DNA of 41,704 bases from Geminicoccus sp. (GCA_002708995.1 PAPT01000017.1:1-41704); one strand, 5' to 3'. Positions 7,539 to 15,747 are shown, numbered from the stretch's first letter. Notes: generated from the sequence alone by a model not told the origin. Made by a program: numbers and translations.

Positions 7539-8810
7539 ATGACCATCAACCGAACCCGTGCTCTGTTCTGTGACCTGCTGGGCCTGCCCCGGGGCAAATA
7601 CGTGGCGCCGCATCTGGCCAGCGCCGGCAAGATCGGATTCGCCCGTGCCGCCTTCGCAGTGTCCTTCGACCGTGATCTGCTGACCGTTCCCGGTACCGGG
7701 GTCTTCGAGGGCGTGCCGGACATGGACCTGCGCCTCGGGGGTGAGCGACGCAAGGGCTGGCAGGACGGCGTTGAAATTGCGCTGGGTGATATCGAGGTCG
7801 AGGGCGAGGCCTTCGCGCTGGATGCGCGCGGTCAACTGCGGGCCACGGTTGCGGCGTGGCAGCAGCATGGCCTGACGCCCATGGTCGGCATCGAGCTCGA
7901 GGCTTACGTGTTCGAGCAGGGGGAAGACGGCGCCTTCCGGCCCTACAACACGCCGGGCGCGTTCGTGTACGGGACGGGGCCGCACAACGATCCGCGCGGG
8001 CTGACGGATGCCATCTGGACCCGGGCCAAAGCGGCCGAGATCCCGATCGAGTCCATGAATGGCGAGTACGACAATGGCCAGTTTGAGCTGACCCTGTGCT
8101 TCGGGGACGCGATCAAGGCTTGCGACGATGCCTTTTTGCTCAAGACCATGGCGCGCGAGGTTGCGGCGGAGAAGGGTCTTATCCTGACCTTCCTGCCCAA
8201 ACCCATCCCGGAGCGTGGCGGCTCGGGCCTGCACGTCAATTTCAGCTTTACCGACAAGGACGGCAAAAACGCCGTCGGGCCGGAGGGGCGCTTGTCGAAC
8301 CTGGCCGAGGGTTGCGTCGCTGGGTTGATGCATCACCATGAAGGCCTTGCCGGGGTGCTGGCCGGGACGGTCAACTCCTACGATCGGCTGACCCCGGCGT
8401 CGATGGCGGGCTACTGGTGCAACTGGGCCGATGATCACCGGATGACGACGGTGCGCACAACGGTGGCTTCGCCGCGGTCGGCGCGTCTGGAGCACCGCAT
8501 GGCCGACGGTGCTGCCAACCCCTATCTGGCAACCCATGCGGTTCTGCGCGCGGCTATGCTGGGCGTGGAGCAGGGACATCGGCTGCCGCCGGCCGAGGAT
8601 CTGGACGGGATCGAAAATGTGCGGGCGACGCGGCACGTGCCTTCGAGCCTGAAAAAGGCGCTTGATGCACTAGACAACGACGCGGCGCTGCGCGAGGCGT
8701 TGGGTCCGCTGCTGGTTGACGCGCTGGTGTTTCTCAAGCGCGATGAGGCGACGCGCCTGGAGAAGGCGTCTGTGGACGAGATCCGGGATTTCTACCTGCC
8801 ATTTATCTGA
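7539..8810 (+). CDS. Glutamine synthetase family protein (gamma-glutamylamide ligase-like)
   Basis: A 423-residue member of the glutamine synthetase fold. Metal- and substrate-binding segments are visible: GIELEAYVF (E119, E121), NGEYDNGQFELT, GSGLHVNFSF, NSYDRLTP and RLEHRMADGAANPYL. It is shorter and more diverged at the N-terminus than housekeeping GlnA and lacks an evident adenylylation tyrosine loop, as in the gamma-glutamylpolyamine synthetases (PuuA), gamma-glutamylanilide synthase (AtdA1) and IpuC groups. Such enzymes use ATP to join L-glutamate to an amine. The gene follows the P450 by 44 bases with no terminator between. It is unlikely to be the cell's main glutamine synthetase; the amine it uses cannot be told from sequence. 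Confidence 0.9.
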   Translation: MTINRTRALFCDLLGLPRGKYVAPHLASAGKIGFARAAFAVSFDRDLLTVPGTGVFEGVPDMDLRLGGERRKGWQDGVEIALGDIEVEGEAFALDARGQLRATVAAWQQHGLTPMVGIELEAYVFEQGEDGAFRPYNTPGAFVYGTGPHNDPRGLTDAIWTRAKAAEIPIESMNGEYDNGQFELTLCFGDAIKACDDAFLLKTMAREVAAEKGLILTFLPKPIPERGGSGLHVNFSFTDKDGKNAVGPEGRLSNLAEGCVAGLMHHHEGLAGVLAGTVNSYDRLTPASMAGYWCNWADDHRMTTVRTTVASPRSARLEHRMADGAANPYLATHAVLRAAMLGVEQGHRLPPAEDLDGIENVRATRHVPSSLKKALDALDNDAALREALGPLLVDALVFLKRDEATRLEKASVDEIRDFYLPFI

Positions 8811-9209
8811 GATTGGTGTGTGGCCTGTCGCCTTGGGTTGAGCGCTCATTAGCTGTGCGCACAAAACGCTTCGCTTTGAGCGCTTATTTCCGTTAGGCTC
8901 AAGTGGCTTTGAACGCGTTGGAGATCTTTGTAGAAGCAAGGTTGCGCCGACCTTGTCTCGACCGCTTCGCGGTCTTCACCAAGGCGTCGCGCAGTTCTTT
9001 GCCTTTCGCTCAACACGTGGCGTTTATTCTGAGCCTTTCGAAGGAGCTGTGAGCTTGGTATTTCGAGACCAGCAACAAGAAAAGCCACGCCGGGCGAAGC
9101 CTGGCGTGACCGTTTAACTGCGGGTGGGAAGGCCGAAGGCCGCGAAGCGGCCAAGGCCCGAGCGCGCAACTACGTCTCATTATCACAGCAAAGGAATGGC
9201 TGGTTGAGC
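8811..9209. other. Hairpin-rich non-coding spacer between convergent genes
   Basis: These 399 bases carry no convincing gene. They hold a series of short perfect dyads with TTC or GAA triloops: 8960-8974 (GACCGC/GCGGTC), 9086-9108 (a ten-base stem) and 9138-9152 (GGCCGC/GCGGCC), plus a CCTT/AAGG dyad near 9027-9037. The repeated triloop form resembles extragenic palindromic repeats or a decayed miniature element. An open frame on the minus strand (8849-9169) looks like an artefact of this composition. Confidence 0.55.
9075..9108 (-). terminator. Intrinsic terminator of the aminotransferase operon
   Basis: A ten-base stem (9086-9095 with 9099-9108, one G-U pair) and a GAA/TTC loop. Read on the minus strand it is followed by CTTTTCTT. 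It lies about 100 bases beyond the stop of the minus-strand aminotransferase. It may also stop transcripts arriving from the GS-like gene. Confidence 0.6.
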
Positions 9210-10346
9210 TCAGTGCCCCAGTCCTTCGAGGTGTGCTGTCATAGCGGCAAGTCCTGCATCCAGCCCGCGCCGGCCATAGCCCAGCCGAAACCGATCCGTC
9301 GGCGTCGGCCCCAGCGCGCTCGAATAGATGGTGCTGGGGAGCAGGAGCACGCCGGCTTCCTCGACCAGTCGCTTTGCGAAGGCCTCGACCCCCTCAGGCC
9401 CGGTATAGCGCGGGAAGCCCATGCACGATCCATCCGGGCGCTGCCAGACGAACAAGCCTCCAAAACGATCGAAGAACGCGTCCCACTTGGGGAGATTTTC
9501 GTCGATGATCGCGTTATTCCGGTCCAGCAACCGCTGGCGCTGCCGCAGCGCAATAACTGAAATCCGCTCGCTGGGCGCCGAGTTGCAGATCGAAAGATAG
9601 TGCTTGAGCCGTTCCATCTTCGACAGCACCGCTTTGTCCTGGCTGGCAATCCAGCCCATCCGCAGGCCGGGCAGCCCGTAGGCCTTTGACATGACCCCCA
9701 GCGACAGGCCGCGCTCGTAGATATCCGCCACATAAGGCAGGAACGCCGTTCCCGTCGGCCCCAGCCCCTTGAAGATTTCGTCGTGAAGCAGATACAGCCC
9801 GTAGTGTCGACACAGCTCGATCAACGCCTCGTAGCGATCGAGCGGCAGGATCGCCCCGGTCGGATTGTGCGGAAAGTTGATCGTCACCAGCTGGGTGTTG
9901 GGGCGCACGGCGGCGCGCACCCGATCGATATCCAGCGACCAGCTATCCTCAGGGTCCAGCGGCACCCCCGTCGCCTCGCAGATCGCCAGCGGCAGGGTTT
10001 CATGGCTCTGATAATTAGGGGTGACGACAATGGCGTGGCTGTCGGCATCCAGCACCACTTGGTTGGCGGCGAAGATGCCCTCGCTGGCCCCGGCGAAGCA
10101 CAGTACGTTCTCTGCCGCCTGCGCCTCATAGGTTTCAGCGATGGCTTCGCGCAGGTCGGGGGCACCGAAGGTCTCGGTATAGCCCAGCCAAAGGTCCTCG
10201 AGGCTGGCGCGCTCTTCCGCGCTGGTGCCGTCCAGCAGGTCACGCAGCGACAGGCTTTCGGCGTCGGAGGCCGTAAGGTGATACTGGGCCTTGAACTCCC
10301 ACTTGGAAAAGTGGGTCTCAAGCCGGAAATCGGGCAAGGTCGGCAC
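9210..10346 (-). CDS. Class I/II PLP-dependent aminotransferase
   Basis: A 378-residue fold-type I aminotransferase. The Schiff-base lysine is K221 in MSKAYGLPGLRMGW, the cofactor-binding Asn is in NFPHNPTGA, the Asp in LLHDEIFKG, and the carboxylate-binding Arg in DRFRLGYGR. The family moves amino groups of amino acids, but this branch also contains PLP cyclases and lyases such as capreomycidine synthase, so the reaction is open. The GTG at 10346 is preferred: the upstream stop TGA runs into GAGGA six bases before it, whereas the TTG two codons earlier has no spacing. It is the last gene of an operon with a kinase and a class III PLP enzyme, and probably acts on the product of that pair. Confidence 0.88.
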   Translation of the reverse strand: MPTLPDFRLETHFSKWEFKAQYHLTASDAESLSLRDLLDGTSAEERASLEDLWLGYTETFGAPDLREAIAETYEAQAAENVLCFAGASEGIFAANQVVLDADSHAIVVTPNYQSHETLPLAICEATGVPLDPEDSWSLDIDRVRAAVRPNTQLVTINFPHNPTGAILPLDRYEALIELCRHYGLYLLHDEIFKGLGPTGTAFLPYVADIYERGLSLGVMSKAYGLPGLRMGWIASQDKAVLSKMERLKHYLSICNSAPSERISVIALRQRQRLLDRNNAIIDENLPKWDAFFDRFGGLFVWQRPDGSCMGFPRYTGPEGVEAFAKRLVEEAGVLLLPSTIYSSALGPTPTDRFRLGYGRRGLDAGLAAMTAHLEGLGH

Positions 10347-10355
10347 GGGCAATCC

Positions 10356-11345
10356 TCAGGTTTGCAGAAGTCTTTCCGCGTGGGTGCAGGCCGCCGCGAT
10401 CAGCCGTCGAGCGCGTTCCGGGGCCCCAGGCTCGCCGATGCGCTCGCTGATCCAGCCCACGTAGGTAAAGTGCCTCAAAGCCAGCAGCAAGGGCAAGGCT
10501 TCACGATCAATGTGCTCCTGCGCACCATAGCCCGCGAGCAGCGCCTCGATCAGGAGCTCGGAATCCGGCGAGCGCTCCAGCCGGGAGATGGTGGTGGCGA
10601 GGTCAAATTCCCGAAACCCCCAGCAGCAGTCATCGAAGTCGATCAGGTGCAGGCTACCGTCAGCCCCGCGCATGACGTTGTCAGGGATCAGGTCGGCGTG
10701 AATCAGCCGCAGCGGCGGGGCCAGCGCCCGCAGCCGCGCTGCGCCAAAGTCTCGGGCCCGGGCCAGCAGGTCTGCCTGCTTGGCGCTGAGTTCGGGCCGG
10801 TCCCAGAACCGCCCCCACAGCGGGTTTTCGCCCACCAGCCCCTCGAAGTCCCAGACCGGCCGGTCGAAGTCCGCAGGCGGGGTCCAGGCCGCCGCGGCCT
10901 GGTGCAGCCGCGCCATCTGTCGCCCCAGCTCGACCATGGTCGCCTCAGCGCCGGCCCTGTGGAGCAGTTGGCTTTCCCGGCCCAGCGGTTCGGCATCGAT
11001 CCAGCGCAGCAGGCTGAAGTTGAACCCCTCCACCGTCTCGATCAACGCACCGGGCGTCGAGAGCAGGGGCGCAGGCACGGGGATCCCCGCCTCGGCCATG
11101 GCCTGCATCCAGGCCAGCTCCGAGCGCAGCTGCGGTGCAGTGCGGAGCCCGGGCCGGTGCAGGCGCAGCGCGAAGGCTGTGCTGCACTCGCCCCGTGAGA
11201 CTGTGACGCGGTAGACGAGGTTTTCCCGCCGCGTGACAAGGCTGACTTCAGTCTCCGGCTTGGCCAGCCCCCAGCGTTCCAGCGCGTGGGCAAGGAGCGC
11301 ACCTGCGTCCTCGGGAATGGCGCTGTTACGATCCCCGGTGCTCAA
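10356..11345 (-). CDS. APH-fold small-molecule kinase (hydroxylysine/homoserine/ethanolamine kinase-like)
   Basis: A 329-residue kinase of the aminoglycoside phosphotransferase/choline kinase superfamily. The catalytic loop is LIHADLIPDNVM and the Mg-binding Asp is in HLIDFDDCCWGF; an N-lobe with a VSLVTRRENLVYRV strand pair precedes them. It would phosphorylate a hydroxyl group of a small cytosolic compound with ATP. The start is a TTG whose bases overlap the preceding stop (TTGA, 11342-11345), so translation is coupled to the class III PLP enzyme upstream. That pairing is the one known for hydroxylysine kinase with 5-phosphohydroxylysine phospho-lyase, and for ethanolamine kinase with phosphoethanolamine phospho-lyase. 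An antibiotic resistance role is unlikely given the operon context. Confidence 0.85.
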   Translation of the reverse strand: MSTGDRNSAIPEDAGALLAHALERWGLAKPETEVSLVTRRENLVYRVTVSRGECSTAFALRLHRPGLRTAPQLRSELAWMQAMAEAGIPVPAPLLSTPGALIETVEGFNFSLLRWIDAEPLGRESQLLHRAGAEATMVELGRQMARLHQAAAAWTPPADFDRPVWDFEGLVGENPLWGRFWDRPELSAKQADLLARARDFGAARLRALAPPLRLIHADLIPDNVMRGADGSLHLIDFDDCCWGFREFDLATTISRLERSPDSELLIEALLAGYGAQEHIDREALPLLLALRHFTYVGWISERIGEPGAPERARRLIAAACTHAERLLQT

Positions 11346-12661
11346 GCCGCACCGACCCCGACCACAAAGTCCTCGACCGGACCCAAAGCAGAAAGGGCGT
11401 CATCGAGGGTCTCGAGCATCAGGTCGGCATTCTCGCGGCTGAACGGGAGGGGCGGGCGCACCTTGAGCGTGTTGTAGTGCACCCCGAGCTTGTTGAGCAG
11501 CACCCCGCGATGGCGCATGGCGTTGGCCAGTGCGGTCACGTAGTCGGTCGCCGGCGCCTTTGTCTCCCGATCGCGAACGAATTCCGCCCCGAAAAACAGA
11601 CCATAGCCGCGAACGTCTCCAATATCGCCGTACCGCTTGGCCAGCCGCCGCAGGCCGTCCTGCGCGTAATTGCCAACCTCGAGCGCATTGGCCTGCAGCC
11701 CCTCGGCCTCGATCACGTCAAGGGTGGCATTGGCGGCGGCCACCGAAACCGGGTTACCGCCGTAGGTGTTGAAATAGCGGAAAGAATTGCGGAACCCCGC
11801 CATGATCTCCGGGGTCGTCACCAGCCCAGCAATCGGGTGGCCGTTGCCCATGGGCTTGCCCAGTGTGACGATATCGGGCTCGGCCTTGATCCGCTGGTGT
11901 CCCCACGTGTGGCTGCCGTTGCGGCCGAAGCCCGGCTGCACTTCGTCAGCGATGAACAGGCCGCCGGCCTTGCGCACCGCCGCCAGCGCCGGATCCAGCC
12001 AGCCTTTATCCAGCATGGGAAACCCTTCGTTGACAAACGATGGACAGAGGATGATCCCGCCAAAGCCCACACCGCTGTCTTCGAGGTCGGTAATGGCGTC
12101 CTCGACCGCGCCGGCAAAGGCTGCGGCGTGCGAAGGGCCAGCTTCACCGCCCAGCGGACGATAACTGTCCGGCGCAGGCACAAAACGCACGTGGTCGGCG
12201 CCCCCGTAGCGCGAGGGGTTGGTCGCGCTGAGCTGGGCTACGGCGGTGGTGTTGCCGTGATAGGTGTGGTCGGTGGCGATGATCCCGCGCTTGCCGGTCA
12301 TGGCCTCGACCATGCGCAGGGCGATGTCGTTGGCCTCCGAGCCGGTGCAGGTCAGGATCGCGGTCGACAGGTCGCCGTCAAAGGTCGCCGTCAGCCGTTC
12401 GACGTAGTCGAGAATGCCGCGGTGCGGGTAGCGGGTGTGGGTGTTGAGCGTCGAAGCCTGCCGCGTGATCGCCTCGACCACGTGGGGGTGACAGTGGCCG
12501 ACGTGGGGCACGTTGTTGTAGCAGTCCAGATACCGGCGTCCGTCGCTGTCCCAGACCCAGACCCCCTCACCACGGACCAGCGCCACCGGCTCGTCGTAGA
12601 AGGTGGATACGTTCGGGCCGAGCAGTCGCGTGCGACGCGCCATCATTTCTGCGGTACTCAT
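11342..12661 (-). CDS. Class III PLP enzyme, phospho-lyase-like (AGXT2L family)
   Basis: A 439-residue class III aminotransferase-fold protein. The PLP lysine is K269 in TLGKPMGNGHPIAG, the Asp is in FIADEVQPGFGR, and TCTGSEANDIALR contacts the phosphate. The N-terminal YLDCYNNVPHVGHCHPHV and NTHTRYPHRGILDY segments are characteristic of the AGXT2L branch, whose members are phospho-lyases that split O-phosphoethanolamine or 5-phosphohydroxylysine into an aldehyde, ammonia and phosphate. The coupled kinase gene downstream fits phospho-lyase rather than ordinary transaminase chemistry. The ATG has GGAG eight bases upstream. It is the first gene of the operon, 42 bases downstream of a promoter-like -10 box. 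The true substrate is not known. Confidence 0.86.
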   Translation of the reverse strand: MSTAEMMARRTRLLGPNVSTFYDEPVALVRGEGVWVWDSDGRRYLDCYNNVPHVGHCHPHVVEAITRQASTLNTHTRYPHRGILDYVERLTATFDGDLSTAILTCTGSEANDIALRMVEAMTGKRGIIATDHTYHGNTTAVAQLSATNPSRYGGADHVRFVPAPDSYRPLGGEAGPSHAAAFAGAVEDAITDLEDSGVGFGGIILCPSFVNEGFPMLDKGWLDPALAAVRKAGGLFIADEVQPGFGRNGSHTWGHQRIKAEPDIVTLGKPMGNGHPIAGLVTTPEIMAGFRNSFRYFNTYGGNPVSVAAANATLDVIEAEGLQANALEVGNYAQDGLRRLAKRYGDIGDVRGYGLFFGAEFVRDRETKAPATDYVTALANAMRHRGVLLNKLGVHYNTLKVRPPLPFSRENADLMLETLDDALSALGPVEDFVVGVGAA

Positions 12662-12696
12662 GCTCGTCTCCGGGACTACAGGGTCGCTGACACTTG

Positions 12697-12710
12697 CTTA
12701 ACATGCTAAG
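12697..12710. promoter_or_regulatory. Dyad over the -10 box, possible operator
   Basis: CTTAACATGCTAAG matches its own complement at 12 of 14 positions and covers the predicted -10 hexamer, so a bound regulator would block the promoter. No regulator gene is encoded next to it. Confidence 0.45.
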
Positions 12711-12731
12711 GACCGCATTCAGGCCGGTCAA
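12703..12731 (-). promoter_or_regulatory. Sigma-70-type promoter of the phospho-lyase/kinase operon
   Basis: Read on the minus strand: -35 TTGACC (12726-12731), a 17-base spacer and -10 TAGCAT (12703-12708), 42 bases before the ATG at 12661. Spacing is ideal and both boxes keep the most conserved bases. Confidence 0.6.
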
Positions 12732-12889
12732 CCGAGGAACCGCCTTAAGCCCCCCTCCGAGGTCGCATCGGTGACGGTATCGGGGTGGACAAGCGCACGT
12801 GACTATGAATTCTGAAGCGCGGAGCGAGGGGGCAGGCCCCCCCCGACCAGGAACACAGGGGGTTTGCAACCATTCCGCCAAGATTCAGC

Positions 12890-12925
12890 GCACAAAAAAG
12901 CCGCCGAACACAGGGTCCGGCGGCT
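12890..12925 (-). terminator. Intrinsic terminator after the DUF2147-like gene
   Basis: An eight-base perfect stem (12899-12906 with 12918-12925) with an 11-base loop, followed on the minus strand by CTTTTTTGTG from 12900 downwards. It lies about 50 bases beyond the stop of the minus-strand gene ending at 12978. Confidence 0.85.
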
Positions 12926-12977
12926 GTAAGACTGCCGCCTTAGGGGCGCTGAGGACGGCTCAGGACGGTTTGTCCGA

Positions 12978-13436
12978 TCAGTTGATCGGGGACCAGATCA
13001 GCTTGCGCGGACACAGGGTGAGGATACAGCCGGCGGCGGTGATCGTGCCGTCGGCGTTCTCATCGACGCGGAAGCCGTAGTACTTCATCTTCTCGTCGCG
13101 CAGGGACTCATCAGGGGCGAGGATGCGGCCCTTGCGGTACTGGCCCGGGGCTTCTTCGATCAGGTTTTCGATCATGTAGCTTCCCTGCAGCACCGAGCCG
13201 TCGGGCATGATTGAATCGTCCTCGAGCACAGAGCCGTCGGGCAGGATGATCTCAGTCACCCGGCCACAGATTTTGGTGGCGTCAAAATCGCAGGCTTCGA
13301 ACAGGATGTTGAGGGTATTCGACTGGCTTTCGACCTCTTCGGACTGGCCAGTGTTGTAGGACTTTCCGACGATATCGGCCTGAGCGGTGCCGAAAGCAGA
13401 GAGAGCAAAGACAATAGCAAGACTGAACCACTTCAT
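12978..13436 (-). CDS. Secreted DUF2147-like protein
   Basis: A 152-residue protein with a Sec signal peptide (MKWF, a hydrophobic core, cleavage near TAQA|D, about residue 20). The mature domain has features of the DUF2147 family: a cysteine pair near the middle (ACDFDATKICGRV) and a C-terminal GCILTLCPRKLIWS, where family members end in a Gly-Cys...Cys...W pattern. It also has an internal near-repeat, LPDGSVLEDD and MPDGSVLQGS. Function is unknown; the family is periplasmic or secreted. The ATG at 13436 is chosen because the signal peptide begins there and AAGGAAG lies seven bases upstream; an earlier in-frame start at 13502 would bury the signal. It is a single-gene unit with its own terminator. 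Confidence 0.8.
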   Translation of the reverse strand: MKWFSLAIVFALSAFGTAQADIVGKSYNTGQSEEVESQSNTLNILFEACDFDATKICGRVTEIILPDGSVLEDDSIMPDGSVLQGSYMIENLIEEAPGQYRKGRILAPDESLRDEKMKYYGFRVDENADGTITAAGCILTLCPRKLIWSPIN

Positions 13437-13532
13437 AGGACGCTTCCTTTCGTGACTGAAGCCTAGGACGCTGGGTCCGGAGACGGGCACAGCATAGGCC
13501 AAAACCTGTTTGCCTGTCGAATGCGCAGCCCC

Positions 13533-14786
13533 TCAACCGAAGCGCGCGGTGCGGAATGGTGCCATCAACAGCCCCGGATCGCGCCCGAGCATCAGGTCAG
13601 CGACGATTTCTGCCGTCCCGGCGGCCTGCGTCAGGCCGAGGTGGCCATGACCGAAGGCGTACACGATGCGATCGGTCGCGCTCGCGTGGTCGATAACCGG
13701 CAGGCTGTCGGGCAGGGTCGGGCGGAAGCCCATCCATTGCGCGCCGCCATCGGTTTTCAGGGCGGGCATAAAGCGCTTCGCGCGCTGCAGCAGCGCCTTG
13801 GAGCGTCGGAAATTCGGCGCCAGCTCGAGCCCGCCCAGCTCGACCGCGCCGCCGACCCGCAGGCCTTCGCCGATGCGGCTGACCACGAAGCCATGTTCGC
13901 TGAAGGTGAGCTGGGTGCGCAGGTCGAAGGCGCCGGGGGGCAGGGTGGTATTGTAGCCGCGCTCGGTCTCCAGCGGCAGCCGGTCACCCAGCCCGGCGGT
14001 CAGGCGGTGCGACCACGCCCCGGCGGTGATCACAGCGCGGTCGCCGCGGTGCTCCCCCTGCGTGGTTTCCAGAATGATGTCGGCCTCGCCGGGCTTAACC
14101 GCCTGCACCCCAGCCGCCGCGATCTCGCCGCCTGCGCGCAGGAAGGCGGCGCGCAGGTGCGCCATCCACCTCGCCGGGTCGATGGTGTTGATCCAGCCGT
14201 CGGTGAAGCCGGCGTGGGTAAAGCGTGGACTCAGTCCCGGTTGAATGTCGGCGATCTGCTCGGGGCTGTCGAGCAGGTCAAAGGCGACCCCGTGCTCCCG
14301 CCGCAGGTCCCATTCGGCCGAACTAGCGGCGAAGGACGCGGCGCCCTCGTACACCTGCAACTGCCCCTGCGCGCTGATCAGTTCACGCCCGCCGATGACC
14401 TGCAGCTGGCGTTCCAGCGCGGCCTGCGAGTGGGTCATGAGCGCTGTCTGTGCGGCAACCCCGGCGCGGTAGCGCTCGGGTCGGGTGGCGCGCCAGAAGC
14501 GCCACAGCCACGGAACCAGCGCCAGCGCGTGCCCGGGGCGGATCGCCAGCGGACCAAGCGGGTCAAGCAGCCAGCCCGGTGCCCGTGCCATGATCCCCGG
14601 CGAGGCGAGCGGAAAGATATCGCTGAAGGCGAAGCCCCCGGCGTTGCGATGACTGGCACCCCGGTGCGCCGCACCTGTGGCCTCATCGCGGTCGTAGATG
14701 GTGACGGCGAAGCCTTCGTGCTGCAGGGCGAGGGCGACGTTGAGGCCGACCACACCGCCGCCGATGACGGCGAGGGTCTCAGCCAT
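13533..14786 (-). CDS. FAD-dependent D-amino-acid/D-hydroxyproline oxidase (HypO/DadA-like)
   Basis: A 417-residue DAO-family flavoprotein with an N-terminal dinucleotide-binding motif VIGGGVVGLNVALAL (G9-G14) ending in the acidic IYDRDE, and a C-terminal GFRPTLPDSLPVIDHA and GHGHLGLTQAAGTAE segment that contacts the flavin. Family members oxidise D-amino acids or secondary amines. Directly behind a 4-hydroxyproline epimerase and a HypD-type deaminase, it most probably oxidises cis-4-hydroxy-D-proline to pyrroline-4-hydroxy-2-carboxylate. The ATG at 14786 is chosen because the Rossmann motif starts six residues later; it overlaps the previous gene by eight bases. The 13-residue Pro-rich extension of an earlier start has no family support. 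Confidence 0.88.
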   Translation of the reverse strand: MAETLAVIGGGVVGLNVALALQHEGFAVTIYDRDEATGAAHRGASHRNAGGFAFSDIFPLASPGIMARAPGWLLDPLGPLAIRPGHALALVPWLWRFWRATRPERYRAGVAAQTALMTHSQAALERQLQVIGGRELISAQGQLQVYEGAASFAASSAEWDLRREHGVAFDLLDSPEQIADIQPGLSPRFTHAGFTDGWINTIDPARWMAHLRAAFLRAGGEIAAAGVQAVKPGEADIILETTQGEHRGDRAVITAGAWSHRLTAGLGDRLPLETERGYNTTLPPGAFDLRTQLTFSEHGFVVSRIGEGLRVGGAVELGGLELAPNFRRSKALLQRAKRFMPALKTDGGAQWMGFRPTLPDSLPVIDHASATDRIVYAFGHGHLGLTQAAGTAEIVADLMLGRDPGLLMAPFRTARFG

Positions 14787-15747
14787 GGGGGGCCTGGGGG
14801 CTGGTTCCGGGGCTGCTGGGCGCAATTCCGGCGCGGAAGGGGTCTGCGTCGGTAAAGATCAGGCGGCTTTCCGCCATCACGTGTGCCTGCCCGGTGATGC
14901 GCGGGATCACCCCGCCGCTGGTGCCGGGCTGGTAGGACAATCGATAGCGGCTGCCGATCACGCTCTCCTGCACGATTTCATCGCCCGGGGCGAGGCGCTG
15001 GTCTGCCGCCAGACAGGCGAGCCTCGCCGAACAGCCGGTGCCGCAGGGCGAGCGGTCGTAGGTGTTATCCGGGGTCAGCACGAAGTTCCGACCGTGCACG
15101 CCCGGCGCATCGCCGCCGCCCAGCAGCACTACGTGGTCGATCAGCTCGCCCTTCTCGCCGACCGCGCCCTGCGCGTTTGCCGCTTCCCGGACACGGATGC
15201 TGAAGTCGGTCAGCGCTGGAATATTGCCCGCTTCGACCGGCAGCGGACTGGGGTCGACCAGAAAGAACCAGTTGCCGCCGTAGGCGACGTCACCCCGCAG
15301 CGCGCCAAAGTCCGGAACGTCGATTTCACGCGCAGCGTGGACCCGGCGGCTTTCGATATTGGTCACGGTAACGGTCTGCGCGTCTTTGAGCGCGAGCCTG
15401 ACTGCGCCGGCCGGGGTATCGATCTGGTGCTCCCCGAGGCCGATCCGACCCATATGCGCCAGCGTCACCCCCAGCCCGATCGAGCCGTGCCCGCACATGC
15501 CCAGAACGGCATCGACGTCGAAGAAGATCACCCCGGTGACCGTGCCTTCCCGCTCCGCTGGCTGGAGCAGGGCACCGACCATGGCAACCTGCCCGCGCGG
15601 CTCGCCGAGGACCGCGCGGCAGAAATCCGGGTGCTCGTCGGCCAGGCGCCGCGCGCGCTCCGCCATGGGGCCGGTGCCGAGGTCTGGACCGCCATCGAGG
15701 ATGACCCGTGTGGGTTCACCGCCCGTATGGCTGTCGATCACCTGCAC
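14779..15747 (-). CDS. 4-hydroxyproline 2-epimerase (proline racemase family)
   Basis: A 322-residue proline racemase-family protein. Both catalytic cysteines are present: Cys85 in GMCGHGSIG and Cys235 in DRSPCGTGCSA. Two cysteines indicate racemase/epimerase chemistry; trans-3-hydroxyproline dehydratases of the family have Thr at the second site. The enzyme would interconvert trans-4-hydroxy-L-proline and cis-4-hydroxy-D-proline, the first step of hydroxyproline use. The start is uncertain: the conserved VIDSHTGGEPTR follows directly on GTG codons at 15747 and 15741, both overlapping the stop of the HypD-like gene, while a GTG at 15789 would give a 14-residue extension. I chose 15747. Neighbours on both sides are the next two pathway enzymes. 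Confidence 0.92.
   Translation of the reverse strand: MQVIDSHTGGEPTRVILDGGPDLGTGPMAERARRLADEHPDFCRAVLGEPRGQVAMVGALLQPAEREGTVTGVIFFDVDAVLGMCGHGSIGLGVTLAHMGRIGLGEHQIDTPAGAVRLALKDAQTVTVTNIESRRVHAAREIDVPDFGALRGDVAYGGNWFFLVDPSPLPVEAGNIPALTDFSIRVREAANAQGAVGEKGELIDHVVLLGGGDAPGVHGRNFVLTPDNTYDRSPCGTGCSARLACLAADQRLAPGDEIVQESVIGSRYRLSYQPGTSGGVIPRITGQAHVMAESRLIFTDADPFRAGIAPSSPGTSPQAPHG

Larger units (their letters stand above)
12662..12977. other. Spacer with promoter, operator and terminator
   Basis: These 316 bases hold the minus-strand promoter and dyad (12697-12731) and the terminator of the next minus-strand gene (12890-12925). Between them (about 12732-12889) I see no gene or further element. Confidence 0.6.

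Noticed and set aside
8849-9169. Minus-strand frame of 106 codons in the hairpin-rich spacer
   Set aside because: No domain, and its sequence is explained by the palindromic repeats; kept only as a spacer feature.
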